A stretch of 64,000 bases of DNA, from positions 105,160 to 169,159 of the forward strand of contig JAAYNJ010000010.1 in the NCBI GenBank assembly GCA_012520915.1. The letters run 5' to 3'. The notes under the pieces were generated by a model. That model worked only from the letters and a program-made list of their open reading frames with translations. It ran no database searches and was not told the origin of the DNA. This document shows positions 24,277 through 32,802 of the stretch, piece by piece; positions within the stretch are counted from its first letter, which is position 1, and every line of letters starts with the position of its first letter. The stretch is from Oscillospiraceae bacterium. GTDB lineage: Bacteria; Bacillota; Clostridia; Oscillospirales; Ruminococcaceae. A program made the position numbers and the translations under genes.

Positions 24277-24305
24277 AATATATATTGACCGTGGTGTTTT
24301 GTCAA
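24277..24305 (-). promoter_or_regulatory. Promoter of gltX
   Basis: On the minus strand TTGACA (24300-24305), a 17-base spacer and TATATT (24277-24282). The -35 box directly abuts that of the divergent promoter on the other strand. Confidence 0.75.
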
Positions 24306-24334
24306 TTGACCTTTGCCGACACAAAACCTATAAT
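24306..24334 (+). promoter_or_regulatory. Promoter of the aminotransferase-trpS unit
   Basis: TTGACC (24306-24311), a 17-base spacer and TATAAT (24329-24334). It starts at the base next to the gltX -35 element, so the two polymerases would compete for the same face of DNA. Confidence 0.75.
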
Positions 24335-24393
24335 TAATTAGTTATTTAAGTACAGTTGTTATTTGACGATGATCAGTCTTATCGGGAGTTAAA

Positions 24394-25587
24394 ATGGATT
24401 ATAATTTTTCTAAAAAAATAAGCGGGATTAGGCCTTCGGCTATAAGAGAAATACTGAAGTTGTCGTCAGACCCTTCAGTAATACCTTTTTCGGCGGGAAA
24501 TCCGTCAAGTGACAGTTTCCCCTTCGAGGATCTCAAGAGATATTCGGAAGAAATCCTGTCAAACACACCGACGCTTGCTCTGCAATATGGTGTAACCGAG
24601 GGGTACCTGCCGTTGAGGAATGTCTTTAAAGACAGATGTAAAGAGATTTACGGAGCTTTCGGAGAAAACGATGAGCTGATAGTTACCACAGGTGCACAAC
24701 AGGTGTTTGATTTGTTGACAAAAACCCTTTGTGACGAAGGCGATACCGTTATTTCGGAAGGACCTGCGTTTGTCGGAGCACTGACCTCCTTTAAGTCAAA
24801 CGGGGCTAATGTGGTTCAGGTAGATGTCAAGGAAGACGGGATGGATATTGATGAGCTGACGAAGGCGATTGAAACTTCAAATAACCCCAGATTCATCTAC
24901 TGTATTCCGAATTTCCAAAACCCGACCGGATTGACGACAAGTGCCGCAAAGAGAAGGGAAATTCTCGAGGTTGCAAAGAAATATGACCTGATGGTGCTGG
25001 AAGACAATGCTTATGCGGATTTGAGGTTCAGCGGAGAAGAGGTTCCGTCAATCAAGAGCTTTGACACCGATGGAAGGGTTGTCTATGCGGGCTCTATGAG
25101 CAAACTGCTTTCTCCCGGGTTGAGGGTGGGCTTTGCCTCGGGCCCCTCGGATGTCATTGCGAAAATGACAGTTGCAAAACAGGTTTCCGATGTGCATACG
25201 GCAATGTTCAACCAGATGATTTGCCATATGTTTTTCACAAAAACCGATTTAACCGAACACATATCCAAAATCCGAAAGATTTACAGAGAAAAAGCGAAAC
25301 TGATGCTCGATATTCTTGACAAAGAATCGGGAGGAACATTCAGATATACGAGACCGGAGGGAGGGTTATTTATCTGGTGCAATCTTACTAATAACTCCGA
25401 TGCCATGGACTTTACAAAAGAGGTGATTAAGGAAAAGGTTGCGATAGTTCCCGGAAATGCGTTTTATGCAGACGATTCCGTTGTCAGAAACAGCTTCAGA
25501 CTGAATTTCTCAAGTCCTACGGAAGAGCAAATTACTGTGGGAACCGAGATTTTGTGCAGAACTGCAAAGTCATACAGTAAATCTTAA
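24394..25587 (+). CDS. PLP-dependent class I/II aminotransferase (2-aminoadipate transaminase-like)
   Basis: This 397-residue fold-type I aminotransferase resembles the LysN/2-aminoadipate and aromatic aminotransferase group. It shows IPFSAGNPSSDSFP (about 30-43), ALQYGVTEGYLPLR (about 67-80), CIPNFQNPTGLT (about 171-182), the acidic LEDNAYADLRF segment and the PLP-lysine loop AGSMSKLLSPGLRVGF (about 231-246). The group accepts several amino acids and the exact substrate cannot be assigned. It has a strong promoter and a GGGAGTTAAA ribosome site, and is followed within 25 bases by trpS, so a role in aromatic amino acid metabolism is possible but unproven. Confidence 0.88.
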   Translation: MDYNFSKKISGIRPSAIREILKLSSDPSVIPFSAGNPSSDSFPFEDLKRYSEEILSNTPTLALQYGVTEGYLPLRNVFKDRCKEIYGAFGENDELIVTTGAQQVFDLLTKTLCDEGDTVISEGPAFVGALTSFKSNGANVVQVDVKEDGMDIDELTKAIETSNNPRFIYCIPNFQNPTGLTTSAAKRREILEVAKKYDLMVLEDNAYADLRFSGEEVPSIKSFDTDGRVVYAGSMSKLLSPGLRVGFASGPSDVIAKMTVAKQVSDVHTAMFNQMICHMFFTKTDLTEHISKIRKIYREKAKLMLDILDKESGGTFRYTRPEGGLFIWCNLTNNSDAMDFTKEVIKEKVAIVPGNAFYADDSVVRNSFRLNFSSPTEEQITVGTEILCRTAKSYSKS

Positions 25588-25610
25588 AACAAGCGTTCGA
25601 GGTGATGCAA

Positions 25611-26612
25611 TTGAGTTCAGATATTAAAAAACCTATAGTTTTCAGCGGAATACAGCCGACGGGAGGTTTTCAGTTGGGAAATCTCCTGGGAGCTTTAAAA
25701 AACTGGGAACTTTTGCAGCGAGAAAACTTTTGTATATACAGCATTGTCGATTTACATTCAATAACCGTGAGAAACGACCCGGAGGAACTAAAATTAAAAA
25801 TAACTGAAGCGGCGGCAATGCTTCTTGCACTCGGAGTAAGTCCCGAAAAATCGATTCTTTTTATTCAAAGCCAAGTATCCAGCCATGCAGAGCTTAGCTG
25901 GATACTCTCCTGTTATACTCAGTTTGGCGAACTTTCGAGAATGACACAGTTCAAGGACAAATCGAGCAAAAATCCTGAAAATGTAAATGCCGGACTATTT
26001 ACCTACCCTGTTTTAATGGCTGCGGATATTCTGCTATACAATACCGACCTTGTACCCGTAGGCGATGATCAAAGACAGCATATTGAAATAACGAGGGTAA
26101 TTGCAAACAGGTTTAACAATATCTACGGGGATGTGTTCAAGATTCCTGAGGGAGTTTATCCGAAGGTGGCATCGAGAGTCATGTCCCTCGCAGATCCTAA
26201 AGCTAAAATGTCAAAATCCGATCCCAACAAAAATGCAAGAATTATGATGACGGATGAGAATGACGCAATCAGAAAAAAGGTCCGGCGCGCAGTTACCGAC
26301 TCAGACAATCAAATCAGGCGCGGAATCGGGAAAGAAGGAATTGAAAATCTGATGGAAATCTATTCTGCATGTACGAATAAATCTCTTGATTGTATTGAAT
26401 CTGAGTTTGCAGGAAAGAATTACGGAGAGTTTAAAAACCAAGTTGCAGATGCACTGATATCTCTGATAGAACCGCTCAGAGAAAAATACAAAGAACTCAT
26501 GAAAGATAAAAAATATGTTTTTTCGGTACTGAAAACCGGAAAAGAAAAGGCCATGGAAATTTCTGAAGTTATGATGAAGCGGGTAAATGAGGCGATAGGC
26601 CTGGGCCTGTAG
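25611..26612 (+). CDS. trpS: Tryptophanyl-tRNA synthetase
   Basis: TrpS charges tRNA-Trp. The class I enzyme of about 333 residues has the substrate loop IVFSGIQPTG, the HIGH-equivalent QLGNLLGA, in which the first residue is Gln, and the KMSKS motif AKMSKSDPN (about 200). The TTG at 25611 is chosen because GAGG ends 8 bases before it; GTG 25602 and ATG 25605 lie within the ribosome site. It is probably cotranscribed with the upstream aminotransferase. Confidence 0.94.
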   Translation: MSSDIKKPIVFSGIQPTGGFQLGNLLGALKNWELLQRENFCIYSIVDLHSITVRNDPEELKLKITEAAAMLLALGVSPEKSILFIQSQVSSHAELSWILSCYTQFGELSRMTQFKDKSSKNPENVNAGLFTYPVLMAADILLYNTDLVPVGDDQRQHIEITRVIANRFNNIYGDVFKIPEGVYPKVASRVMSLADPKAKMSKSDPNKNARIMMTDENDAIRKKVRRAVTDSDNQIRRGIGKEGIENLMEIYSACTNKSLDCIESEFAGKNYGEFKNQVADALISLIEPLREKYKELMKDKKYVFSVLKTGKEKAMEISEVMMKRVNEAIGLGL

Positions 26613-26652
26613 ATTTATCCTGATAATTTGAAATTTATTTTAGGAGGATTTT

Positions 26653-27846
26653 ATGCATTCTTTTGAGTATTATTCACCGACAAAAATTGTCTTCGGAAAA
26701 GATGCGGAACAGAGAGTTTCGGAAGGAGTCAGGGAATTTGGCGGAAACAGGGTGCTTATAGTCTGCTACGGTGACCCGAACAATTCCACAGAAGCCAAGG
26801 TGCTGACACGAATAAAGAAAAACTTTAAAGACAATGGTATCGAATACGAGATTTTTGACGGAGTGGTGCCGAATCCGACGTTATCACATGTCGTTAAAGG
26901 CGTAAAAAAAGCATCGGATTTCGGGGCCGACTTCTTTCTTGCAGTAGGTGGGGGGAGTGTAATTGATACCGCAAAGTCGATAGCGGTCGGTGCAGCGAAC
27001 CCGGAAACGGATATTTGGAAGTTTTTTTCTTATGAAGAAAAACTGGAAAAAACCCTTCCCGTCGGGGTAATTTTGACAATAGCGGCTTCCGGGAGCGAAA
27101 CAAGCGGAGCCGCGATACTCACAAGAGAAGAAGATCAAGACAAAAAAGGCCTCTACACGGATGTGATAAGACCCAAAATAGCCTACATGAATCCCGAACT
27201 GACCTACACGCTGCCAAAGCGGCAAATAAGCTATGGGATTGCAGACATAATGATGCATACTATGGATAGGTACTTCACCTGTCAGCTTGGAAATGAACTG
27301 ACGGATGAATTCGCCGAAGCGGTTTTAAGAGTAATGATAAAGAACGGACCGATTATGCTCGAGAATCCGACCGATTATTCCGCTGCAAGTGAAATAATGT
27401 GGTGCGGAACAATGTCGCATAACGGGATAACGGGGTTGGGAGGACTGAATGATTTTGCGCCTCACCTGTTGGGCGCACCTCTTTCCGGCGTATACAATAT
27501 TCCCCATGCCCCGACTCTGACGGCTGTGTGGGGTGATTGGGCGAAATATGTATTTGAAGAAAACCCCTCAAGATTTGCACAATTTGGCAGAAATGTATTT
27601 GGTGATACCAATAACTACGATTCGGATATTGATGCGGCAAAAGCGGCTATAAATATTACGGTTGACTTTTTTAAAGATCTGGGAATGCCGACTTGCTTCT
27701 CCGAACTTGGAATCGGAGTTATAAGCGAGGAAGAACTTCAGGTTTTGACATCGCTTTGTCCCGAGTCGGGAGAACCGACTATGGGCACATTTAAAGTGCT
27801 GGACAAGAATGATATCTATAATATTTTTAAAATGGCAAACAGGTAG
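26653..27846 (+). CDS. Iron-containing alcohol dehydrogenase (butanol/aldehyde reductase type)
   Basis: This group III NAD(P)-dependent dehydrogenase interconverts alcohols and aldehydes, usually for fermentation or aldehyde removal. The 397-residue protein has the nucleotide loop GGGSVIDTAKSIAVG (99-113). The four metal ligands are present by spacing: D198 and H202 in ADIMMHTMD, then H271 and H285. The second histidine that normally follows the third ligand (His267 in E. coli FucO, thought to act in catalysis) is Ala275 here, in HLLGAPLSG. Activity may therefore be altered. A TTAGGAGG ribosome site precedes it. Substrate unknown. Confidence 0.88.
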   Translation: MHSFEYYSPTKIVFGKDAEQRVSEGVREFGGNRVLIVCYGDPNNSTEAKVLTRIKKNFKDNGIEYEIFDGVVPNPTLSHVVKGVKKASDFGADFFLAVGGGSVIDTAKSIAVGAANPETDIWKFFSYEEKLEKTLPVGVILTIAASGSETSGAAILTREEDQDKKGLYTDVIRPKIAYMNPELTYTLPKRQISYGIADIMMHTMDRYFTCQLGNELTDEFAEAVLRVMIKNGPIMLENPTDYSAASEIMWCGTMSHNGITGLGGLNDFAPHLLGAPLSGVYNIPHAPTLTAVWGDWAKYVFEENPSRFAQFGRNVFGDTNNYDSDIDAAKAAINITVDFFKDLGMPTCFSELGIGVISEEELQVLTSLCPESGEPTMGTFKVLDKNDIYNIFKMANR

Positions 27847-27849
27847 AAG

Positions 27850-28236
27850 TTATTTCGGTTTGACTTTAACAACAACCCTTGCGGGAAGACATACTGCAGT
27901 GTCGTTTATTTCAGACGGAATCAACCCGTAGCTTTCACATATGTGATCGGGACAGACCGAATTTATAAACTGTATCCTGCCGCCTGTTACCCTTAGAGTA
28001 ACCGGCAACTTGCCGTCTATGTGATAGATTCCTTCGTTCGACAGGTCAATGGTCATTATTGTTTCGCCTTCAAATATAACTTCAGCTATGTATCCCGTTT
28101 CGCTTCGGTTAATCATGTCGGAAAGATTTATCCGATAACAGATGATGGAAACTATCGACACTAAGACGATAGCGGCAATTATGACAAATTCTATTCTGTT
28201 TTCTTTGGAAGATAATATTTTGTTTAATTTTGACAT
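27850..28236 (-). CDS. NusG domain II-containing membrane-anchored protein
   Basis: This 128-residue protein has an N-terminal cytoplasmic tail, one hydrophobic segment (about 16-34) and an extracytoplasmic domain matching the NusG domain II family: a TMTIDLSNEGIYHI-like region, then VTGGRIQFINSVCPDHICESYG and a final AVCLPARVVVKV. The paired cysteines in CPDHIC are typical. Such proteins in Clostridia often neighbour a heptaprenyl-associated membrane gene, absent here. Its stop lies 3 bases from that of the convergent alcohol dehydrogenase. Function unknown. Confidence 0.82.
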   Translation of the reverse strand: MSKLNKILSSKENRIEFVIIAAIVLVSIVSIICYRINLSDMINRSETGYIAEVIFEGETIMTIDLSNEGIYHIDGKLPVTLRVTGGRIQFINSVCPDHICESYGLIPSEINDTAVCLPARVVVKVKPK

Positions 28237-28296
28237 AAATCAATTATATTTTACATAGTGAAAAAATCAAATTACTTCAAAGGTATGGAGGGTTAA

Positions 28297-29679
28297 ATGA
28301 CACCGAAACAATATATCGATATAAACAGAGAACGGATAATAGAAGATATAAAATACCTCGTCAATATAAAATCGGTAAAAGATGAGCCGGGTGCCAAAGC
28401 TCCGTATGGAGAAGGCATAAGAAAGGCTCAGCTTGCGGCGATGGATTTGTGTAAAAAATACGGATTTGATGTTTATGATGCAAACGGGCATATAGCTTGG
28501 GCGCATTTCGGACCTGAAGACAAATTCATCTGCATTATGGCGCATCTTGATGTGGTGCCCGAGGGTGACGGATGGGACAGTAATCCGTATGAATGTATAG
28601 AAAAGGAAGGCTATCTTGTCGGTAGAGGAACCGGAGATGATAAAGGGCCGTTTGTAATGGGTCTTTGGGCGGCGAGGTATTTGATTGAGAATGTAAAACC
28701 TTTGAAGTACGGAATCAGACTCCTTCTCGGACTCGATGAAGAAAGCGGAATGGAAGATATCGAGTATTATATTAAAAATTTTACAAAACCGGTCTTTTCA
28801 TTTACCCCCGACGCAAACTTTCCGGTATGCAACGGGGAAAAAGGGATATGTCATGTGAAGATGACTTCGCCCGATCTTGGTGTCTCCACTCTGCTGGAAT
28901 TTTCCGGAGGACTTGCACCGAATGTCGTTCCCGATGAAGCTTACGTATCGGTTTCCTCTGATCTCTTCGGAGATTTGTCTGAACTTGCCGAAAGCAATGA
29001 AGACATAGTCGTTTTAAAAGACAAGGTGACAAAGATTAAAGCAAAAGGAATATCCGCACATGCAGGTTCACCCTATGATGGAAAAAGCGCAATACATTCA
29101 CTTTCCTCATTTCTTTTAAGCGGAGATGCAATAAACAAGGTTGAAAGAGAAGCTCTTTTGCTGATAGAAAAGTTGTCCGGAGATTTTTCCGGGAAATCGG
29201 TCGGCATAGATAGGGATTGTGAGATATTTACTCCTCTTACCGTAAACCTTGGCTTGATATCTATGAAAGAGAATAAATTCGAAGTCGTTTTGGACATTAG
29301 ATATCCGATATCCGTAGCACCTGAAGAAATAGAAAAAATGCTTTCCGAATTGGCTCGCGAATACGGATATGAGATTATCGACATCAGCAATAAACCGCCT
29401 TTTTATATAAATCCCGAATCTCCGGTCATAGAAACACTGACCCGTACCTTTGAAGAGGCGTATGGTGAAAAACATGAGCCCTATGTGATGTCCGGAGGAA
29501 CTTATGCGAGGAAAATGGACAATGCCGTTGCATTCGGCCCCGGTTTTCCGAACAGAAAAAAACCGGATTGGGCAGGTGACGCACATATGAAAAATGAGGC
29601 CTTGTCCATTGAAGACACTTTTAAAGCGACCGAAATTTACTGTGAATCGTTGATTGCATTGCAAGAACTGGATTTTTAA
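28297..29679 (+). CDS. M20 family dipeptidase (PepV/Sapep-like)
   Basis: This 460-residue zinc peptidase removes residues from dipeptides and some tripeptides in the cytosol. The M20 metal motif is IMAHLDVVPEGDGW (about 80-93), followed by GRGTGDDKGP with the bridging Asp, LLGLDEESGMED with catalytic Glu pair, and a C-terminal His in FGPGFPNRKKPDWAGDAHMKNE. Length and the inserted lid domain (about 180-320) match PepV. The ATG follows GGAGGGTTAA. The next gene begins 10 bases later, so they may share a transcript. Confidence 0.93.
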   Translation: MTPKQYIDINRERIIEDIKYLVNIKSVKDEPGAKAPYGEGIRKAQLAAMDLCKKYGFDVYDANGHIAWAHFGPEDKFICIMAHLDVVPEGDGWDSNPYECIEKEGYLVGRGTGDDKGPFVMGLWAARYLIENVKPLKYGIRLLLGLDEESGMEDIEYYIKNFTKPVFSFTPDANFPVCNGEKGICHVKMTSPDLGVSTLLEFSGGLAPNVVPDEAYVSVSSDLFGDLSELAESNEDIVVLKDKVTKIKAKGISAHAGSPYDGKSAIHSLSSFLLSGDAINKVEREALLLIEKLSGDFSGKSVGIDRDCEIFTPLTVNLGLISMKENKFEVVLDIRYPISVAPEEIEKMLSELAREYGYEIIDISNKPPFYINPESPVIETLTRTFEEAYGEKHEPYVMSGGTYARKMDNAVAFGPGFPNRKKPDWAGDAHMKNEALSIEDTFKATEIYCESLIALQELDF

Positions 29680-29688
29680 ATTTACCGG

Positions 29689-30801
29689 GTGATTGAAATT
29701 TCTGAACTGTTCGTACTAACAATTAAATTTTTAGCTACTTTGGCAGTCGCCGCATTTGCCGGATATCTGACAAGTAAAATCGGTGTGCCTGTGGGATGGA
29801 TGATTGGGGCCATGTTTGCTGTAGCAGTAATGAACATCCTGACGGATTGGACCTATTTTCCCTATTTATTCAAATATGCCATTCAGGTCGTTACCGGAGC
29901 TATGATTGCCAGCAGAGTGGGTAAAAATGAAATCAGCGGAATGAGACGGATTGTTCTCCCTATTGCGATTGTTGTTTTAGGTATGATGCTGCTTAATATT
30001 ACTTTTGCATATCTGATTGTGATGTTCAGCGATCTTGACATTGCTACGGCATTATTTGCCGTAACTCCGGGAGGAATTTCCGATATGGCGATGATATCGT
30101 CGGAGCTGGGAGCGAACTACGCGATTGTTGCAATACTTCAGGTGTTCAGATTGTTTTTTCTGCTGTCCACCATGCCGCCGATTTTTAAATCTATTGCAAA
30201 AAAAATAAAACACAACCCCGAGCCTGTGGTTATAAATAGGACAGATGATCCCCTAACGGATAGATCCCAATTGTCGACGGAAGATTTCAAATATGGGAAA
30301 AAAGATATAATAAGACTTGCAGGATTGTTTTTATCGGCTGCCTTGGGAGGACTAATACTTCACTCATTGAATATACCTGCAGGTTTTGTGATAGGCTCCA
30401 TGTCTTTCGGGATAGTTTTTTCCTGTATTTTCGGGAAATCGGTTTATCCGAAAAAAATAATACCGTTTCAGCAAATACTTTCCGGTATTTTTATTGGTAT
30501 AGGCATAGATAAAGAAATAGTTTCGTCTTTAGAAGAATTAATTGTTCCCATATTGGTAATGATGATCGGAATAGTTTTCTTTACATTTATCATTGCCTTT
30601 TTACTGTATAAGCTTACGAAGCTCGACCTTATGACTGCTCTTTTGTCTTCGACACCGGGAGGCATTACTGAAATGTCGATTTTATCGGAGGAGTTCGGAG
30701 CCGATACTCCTAAAATAGCAATGATACAAACTGCCCGGCTTATAGCGGTCATTGCACTTTTTCCTCAGATGATAAAATTTATACTCGCTTTGGTAAAATA
30801 A
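29689..30801 (+). CDS. AbrB family (ammonia monooxygenase-like) duplicated membrane protein
   Basis: This 370-residue polytopic protein has two internally similar halves. Each carries an IP-GWMIGAM/IPAGFVIGSM type motif and a later AVTPGGISDMAMIS / SSTPGGITEMSIL motif, diagnostic of the AbrB/PF05145 family (historically linked to ammonia monooxygenase, without evidence). About ten membrane helices are likely. The family resembles small transporters but its substrate is not established. The start is a GTG at 29689 with a poor ribosome site, so translation may be coupled to the dipeptidase gene just upstream. Confidence 0.85.
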   Translation: MIEISELFVLTIKFLATLAVAAFAGYLTSKIGVPVGWMIGAMFAVAVMNILTDWTYFPYLFKYAIQVVTGAMIASRVGKNEISGMRRIVLPIAIVVLGMMLLNITFAYLIVMFSDLDIATALFAVTPGGISDMAMISSELGANYAIVAILQVFRLFFLLSTMPPIFKSIAKKIKHNPEPVVINRTDDPLTDRSQLSTEDFKYGKKDIIRLAGLFLSAALGGLILHSLNIPAGFVIGSMSFGIVFSCIFGKSVYPKKIIPFQQILSGIFIGIGIDKEIVSSLEELIVPILVMMIGIVFFTFIIAFLLYKLTKLDLMTALLSSTPGGITEMSILSEEFGADTPKIAMIQTARLIAVIALFPQMIKFILALVK

Positions 30802-30908
30802 TGGGAGTTAGCTGTATTTAAATCAACAATCTGATAAAAATTAACTATTTATATCTGATTTCTAAAGCTGTCAGTAAGAATTACATTTTTTATAGTGAGG
30901 AGGAGAAA

Positions 30909-31859
30909 ATGATAAAAAAAGTTCTGATTGATTGCGATCCCGGGATGGATGATTCGATGGCAATAGTAATGGCATGCAAATCCGACAATCTTGAAGTGGT
31001 CGGAATAACCGCAGTTAACGGAAACTACCCTCTTGATGTGACTGAGAAAAATGCAAGAAAGACCCTTGAAATGATAGGGAGAAAGGATATACCCGTGTCA
31101 AAGGGTATGAAGAAACCGATAATCAGAGAAATACCGAAAGATCCGTTTTCTCATGGAGCTGACGGACAGGCGGAGGCTTTTCTTCCGGAACCCACGATGC
31201 CGATAAGCGACATACATGCTGTGGATTTGATTATCGAAACCGTCAGGAAATACCCGGGCGAGGTTTACATAGCCGCACTTGCCCCCTTGAGCAATATTGC
31301 CATGGCAATGATAAAGGACCCCGAAATAATCGGGATGATTCCCGGAATTGTGGCAATTTCAGGAGCGTTCGGATTAAATGAATATTCATATCTGAATGCG
31401 ACCGGCGACTCTCCTCAAAGCGAGTGGAATGTTTTTGTAGATCCCGAAGCGGCAAAGACGGTTTATGAATCGGGAGTAAATCTGATTGCCATAGGCCTTG
31501 ACATTGCGACCCATTTTGGAGTGGATTTTGATGAGAACGATTTGGATAAGCTGAGTCGGAGTGAAAACAAAGAAGCTTGGTTTTTAAACAACGCAATTAA
31601 ATTTGTAAGGAACAGGGGCTTTGACGCATACTGCACCGTTATCGACTGTATGGCAATAGGTTATTTAATAGATCCGACACTTATAAAGACGAGAGTCGCA
31701 AAAGTCGGTGTTGAAACAAAAGATGGATTGACGCTCGGAATGACTGTCAGGGATGACAGGCACCATCATGTTTGGGAGCACCTTCCGGAGATAAATATAG
31801 GGATAGATGCAGATTACGAGAGGTTCTTAAAGCTGATAATTGATTTAGTCCTTAAATAA
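30909..31859 (+). CDS. Nucleoside hydrolase (inosine-uridine preferring family)
   Basis: This 316-residue enzyme cleaves the N-glycosidic bond of nucleosides to ribose and base. The family calcium-binding motif DCDPGMDDSMAIVMA lies at 8-22. Also visible are ALAPLSNIAMA (about 120-130), NVFVDPEAAKTV and a C-terminal DRHHHVW segment with the catalytic-type histidine. GAGGAGGAGAAA gives an excellent ribosome site. Nearby adenine deaminase and this gene together suggest purine salvage or nucleoside use. Specificity cannot be read from the sequence. Confidence 0.92.
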   Translation: MIKKVLIDCDPGMDDSMAIVMACKSDNLEVVGITAVNGNYPLDVTEKNARKTLEMIGRKDIPVSKGMKKPIIREIPKDPFSHGADGQAEAFLPEPTMPISDIHAVDLIIETVRKYPGEVYIAALAPLSNIAMAMIKDPEIIGMIPGIVAISGAFGLNEYSYLNATGDSPQSEWNVFVDPEAAKTVYESGVNLIAIGLDIATHFGVDFDENDLDKLSRSENKEAWFLNNAIKFVRNRGFDAYCTVIDCMAIGYLIDPTLIKTRVAKVGVETKDGLTLGMTVRDDRHHHVWEHLPEINIGIDADYERFLKLIIDLVLK

Positions 31860-31861
31860 TA

Positions 31862-32518
31862 TTAGCCTATTGTGAACTGGTCCCCGATTTCCAATATTGT
31901 ATATTCAACCCCCGCATTGGCGAAGTGTTTGTCTATGTATGCATAATCAACTTCAAATGCGGGGTTGTCCATGTGCGTCAAAATGACAACCTTTGCCCCG
32001 GTTTCTTTGGAAAAGAGTGATGCTTCATATGCCGACATTGTAACACCGTGACCGGTTACCGGTATACATATGACATCGGTTTTGATATCAGTCGGAAAAC
32101 AGATGGTGTCGCTGGTTATATAAATGGTCTTTTTACCGTCGGAGAGGGTATATCCGATATTTTCGTATACCTCATTTCCCCTCATCTTAGGCTGATAACC
32201 GTGGATGGCTTTAACCGCTGTGACCGTTGCATTACCTATCTGAACGGTATCTCCTTCCGAAATTGTTTTGAGATTACTTAATTCCGGATAAGCGCCCGCA
32301 ACTTCAGATGTTGAAAAGACGGCAATTTCTTTTTTGAGCGATGATATGAGTTCAACATTGCAGTGATCTGAATGTTTATGTGTAACAAAAACAGCATCAC
32401 AAGAATTGAACACATCAAAATATTCATCTTTGTATTTCAGAATGCCGGGATCAAATAAAATCTTTTTGATTCCGGTATCGACCAAAATGCAAGACTGGGG
32501 ATATTTTGTGATTTTCAT
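31862..32518 (-). CDS. Metallo-beta-lactamase-fold hydrolase (UPF0173-like)
   Basis: This 218-residue protein has the metal motif VTHKHSDHCNVELI (44-57), a later ITSDTICFP acidic ligand and VVILTHMDNPAFE with a final histidine. It belongs to the small MBL-fold hydrolases similar to UPF0173. The substrate is unknown; relatives act on phosphoesters or lactones. AAGGAGGTG precedes the ATG and a TATAAT (32541-32546 on the minus strand) lies just upstream, so it may be transcribed alone. Its stop is two bases from the nucleoside hydrolase stop. Confidence 0.82.
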   Translation of the reverse strand: MKITKYPQSCILVDTGIKKILFDPGILKYKDEYFDVFNSCDAVFVTHKHSDHCNVELISSLKKEIAVFSTSEVAGAYPELSNLKTISEGDTVQIGNATVTAVKAIHGYQPKMRGNEVYENIGYTLSDGKKTIYITSDTICFPTDIKTDVICIPVTGHGVTMSAYEASLFSKETGAKVVILTHMDNPAFEVDYAYIDKHFANAGVEYTILEIGDQFTIG

Positions 32519-32551
32519 AAAAACACCTCCTTTTGCAGTTATTATATATTA

Positions 32552-32579
32552 AAAGCGGGAGCAAATCTGCTCCCGCTTT
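32552..32579 (-). terminator. Terminator (probably of ade)
   Basis: A 12-bp stem AAAGCGGGAGCA / TGCTCCCGCTTT with a 4-base loop and TTTTAATA on the minus strand. It lies 220 bases beyond the ade stop; the bases between (32580-32802) hold no gene I can support. Confidence 0.7.
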
Positions 32580-32802
32580 GTTTGTGAAACATATACAGAC
32601 TGGATTTTTAAAAATGTAACCGGGACCCTTTTTCCAAATCTTCGTCCATGAATTCTAATTTTAACGTGCTGTTCTCGGGATATGCTATGTAGCGGTGAAA
32701 TTAGAGCATCCGGTGATTACTTTAGGACTGAAAATATCGGCTTTTCTCATTTGAGTCTTTGCAAGAACACAGACTTTAGAGATGCCAACGAATAAAAATA
32801 AT

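Noticed and set aside
24235..24393. Possible T-box leaders upstream of gltX and trpS
   Set aside because: No T-box consensus (AGGGTGGNACCGCG-like) or specifier stem is visible. The spaces are too short.
26653..27846. Loss of an iron ligand in the alcohol dehydrogenase
   Set aside because: First reading put Ala275 in the place of the third ligand. The fixed 14-residue spacing between the last two ligands shows H271 and H285 are the ligands, and the missing residue is the extra conserved histidine.
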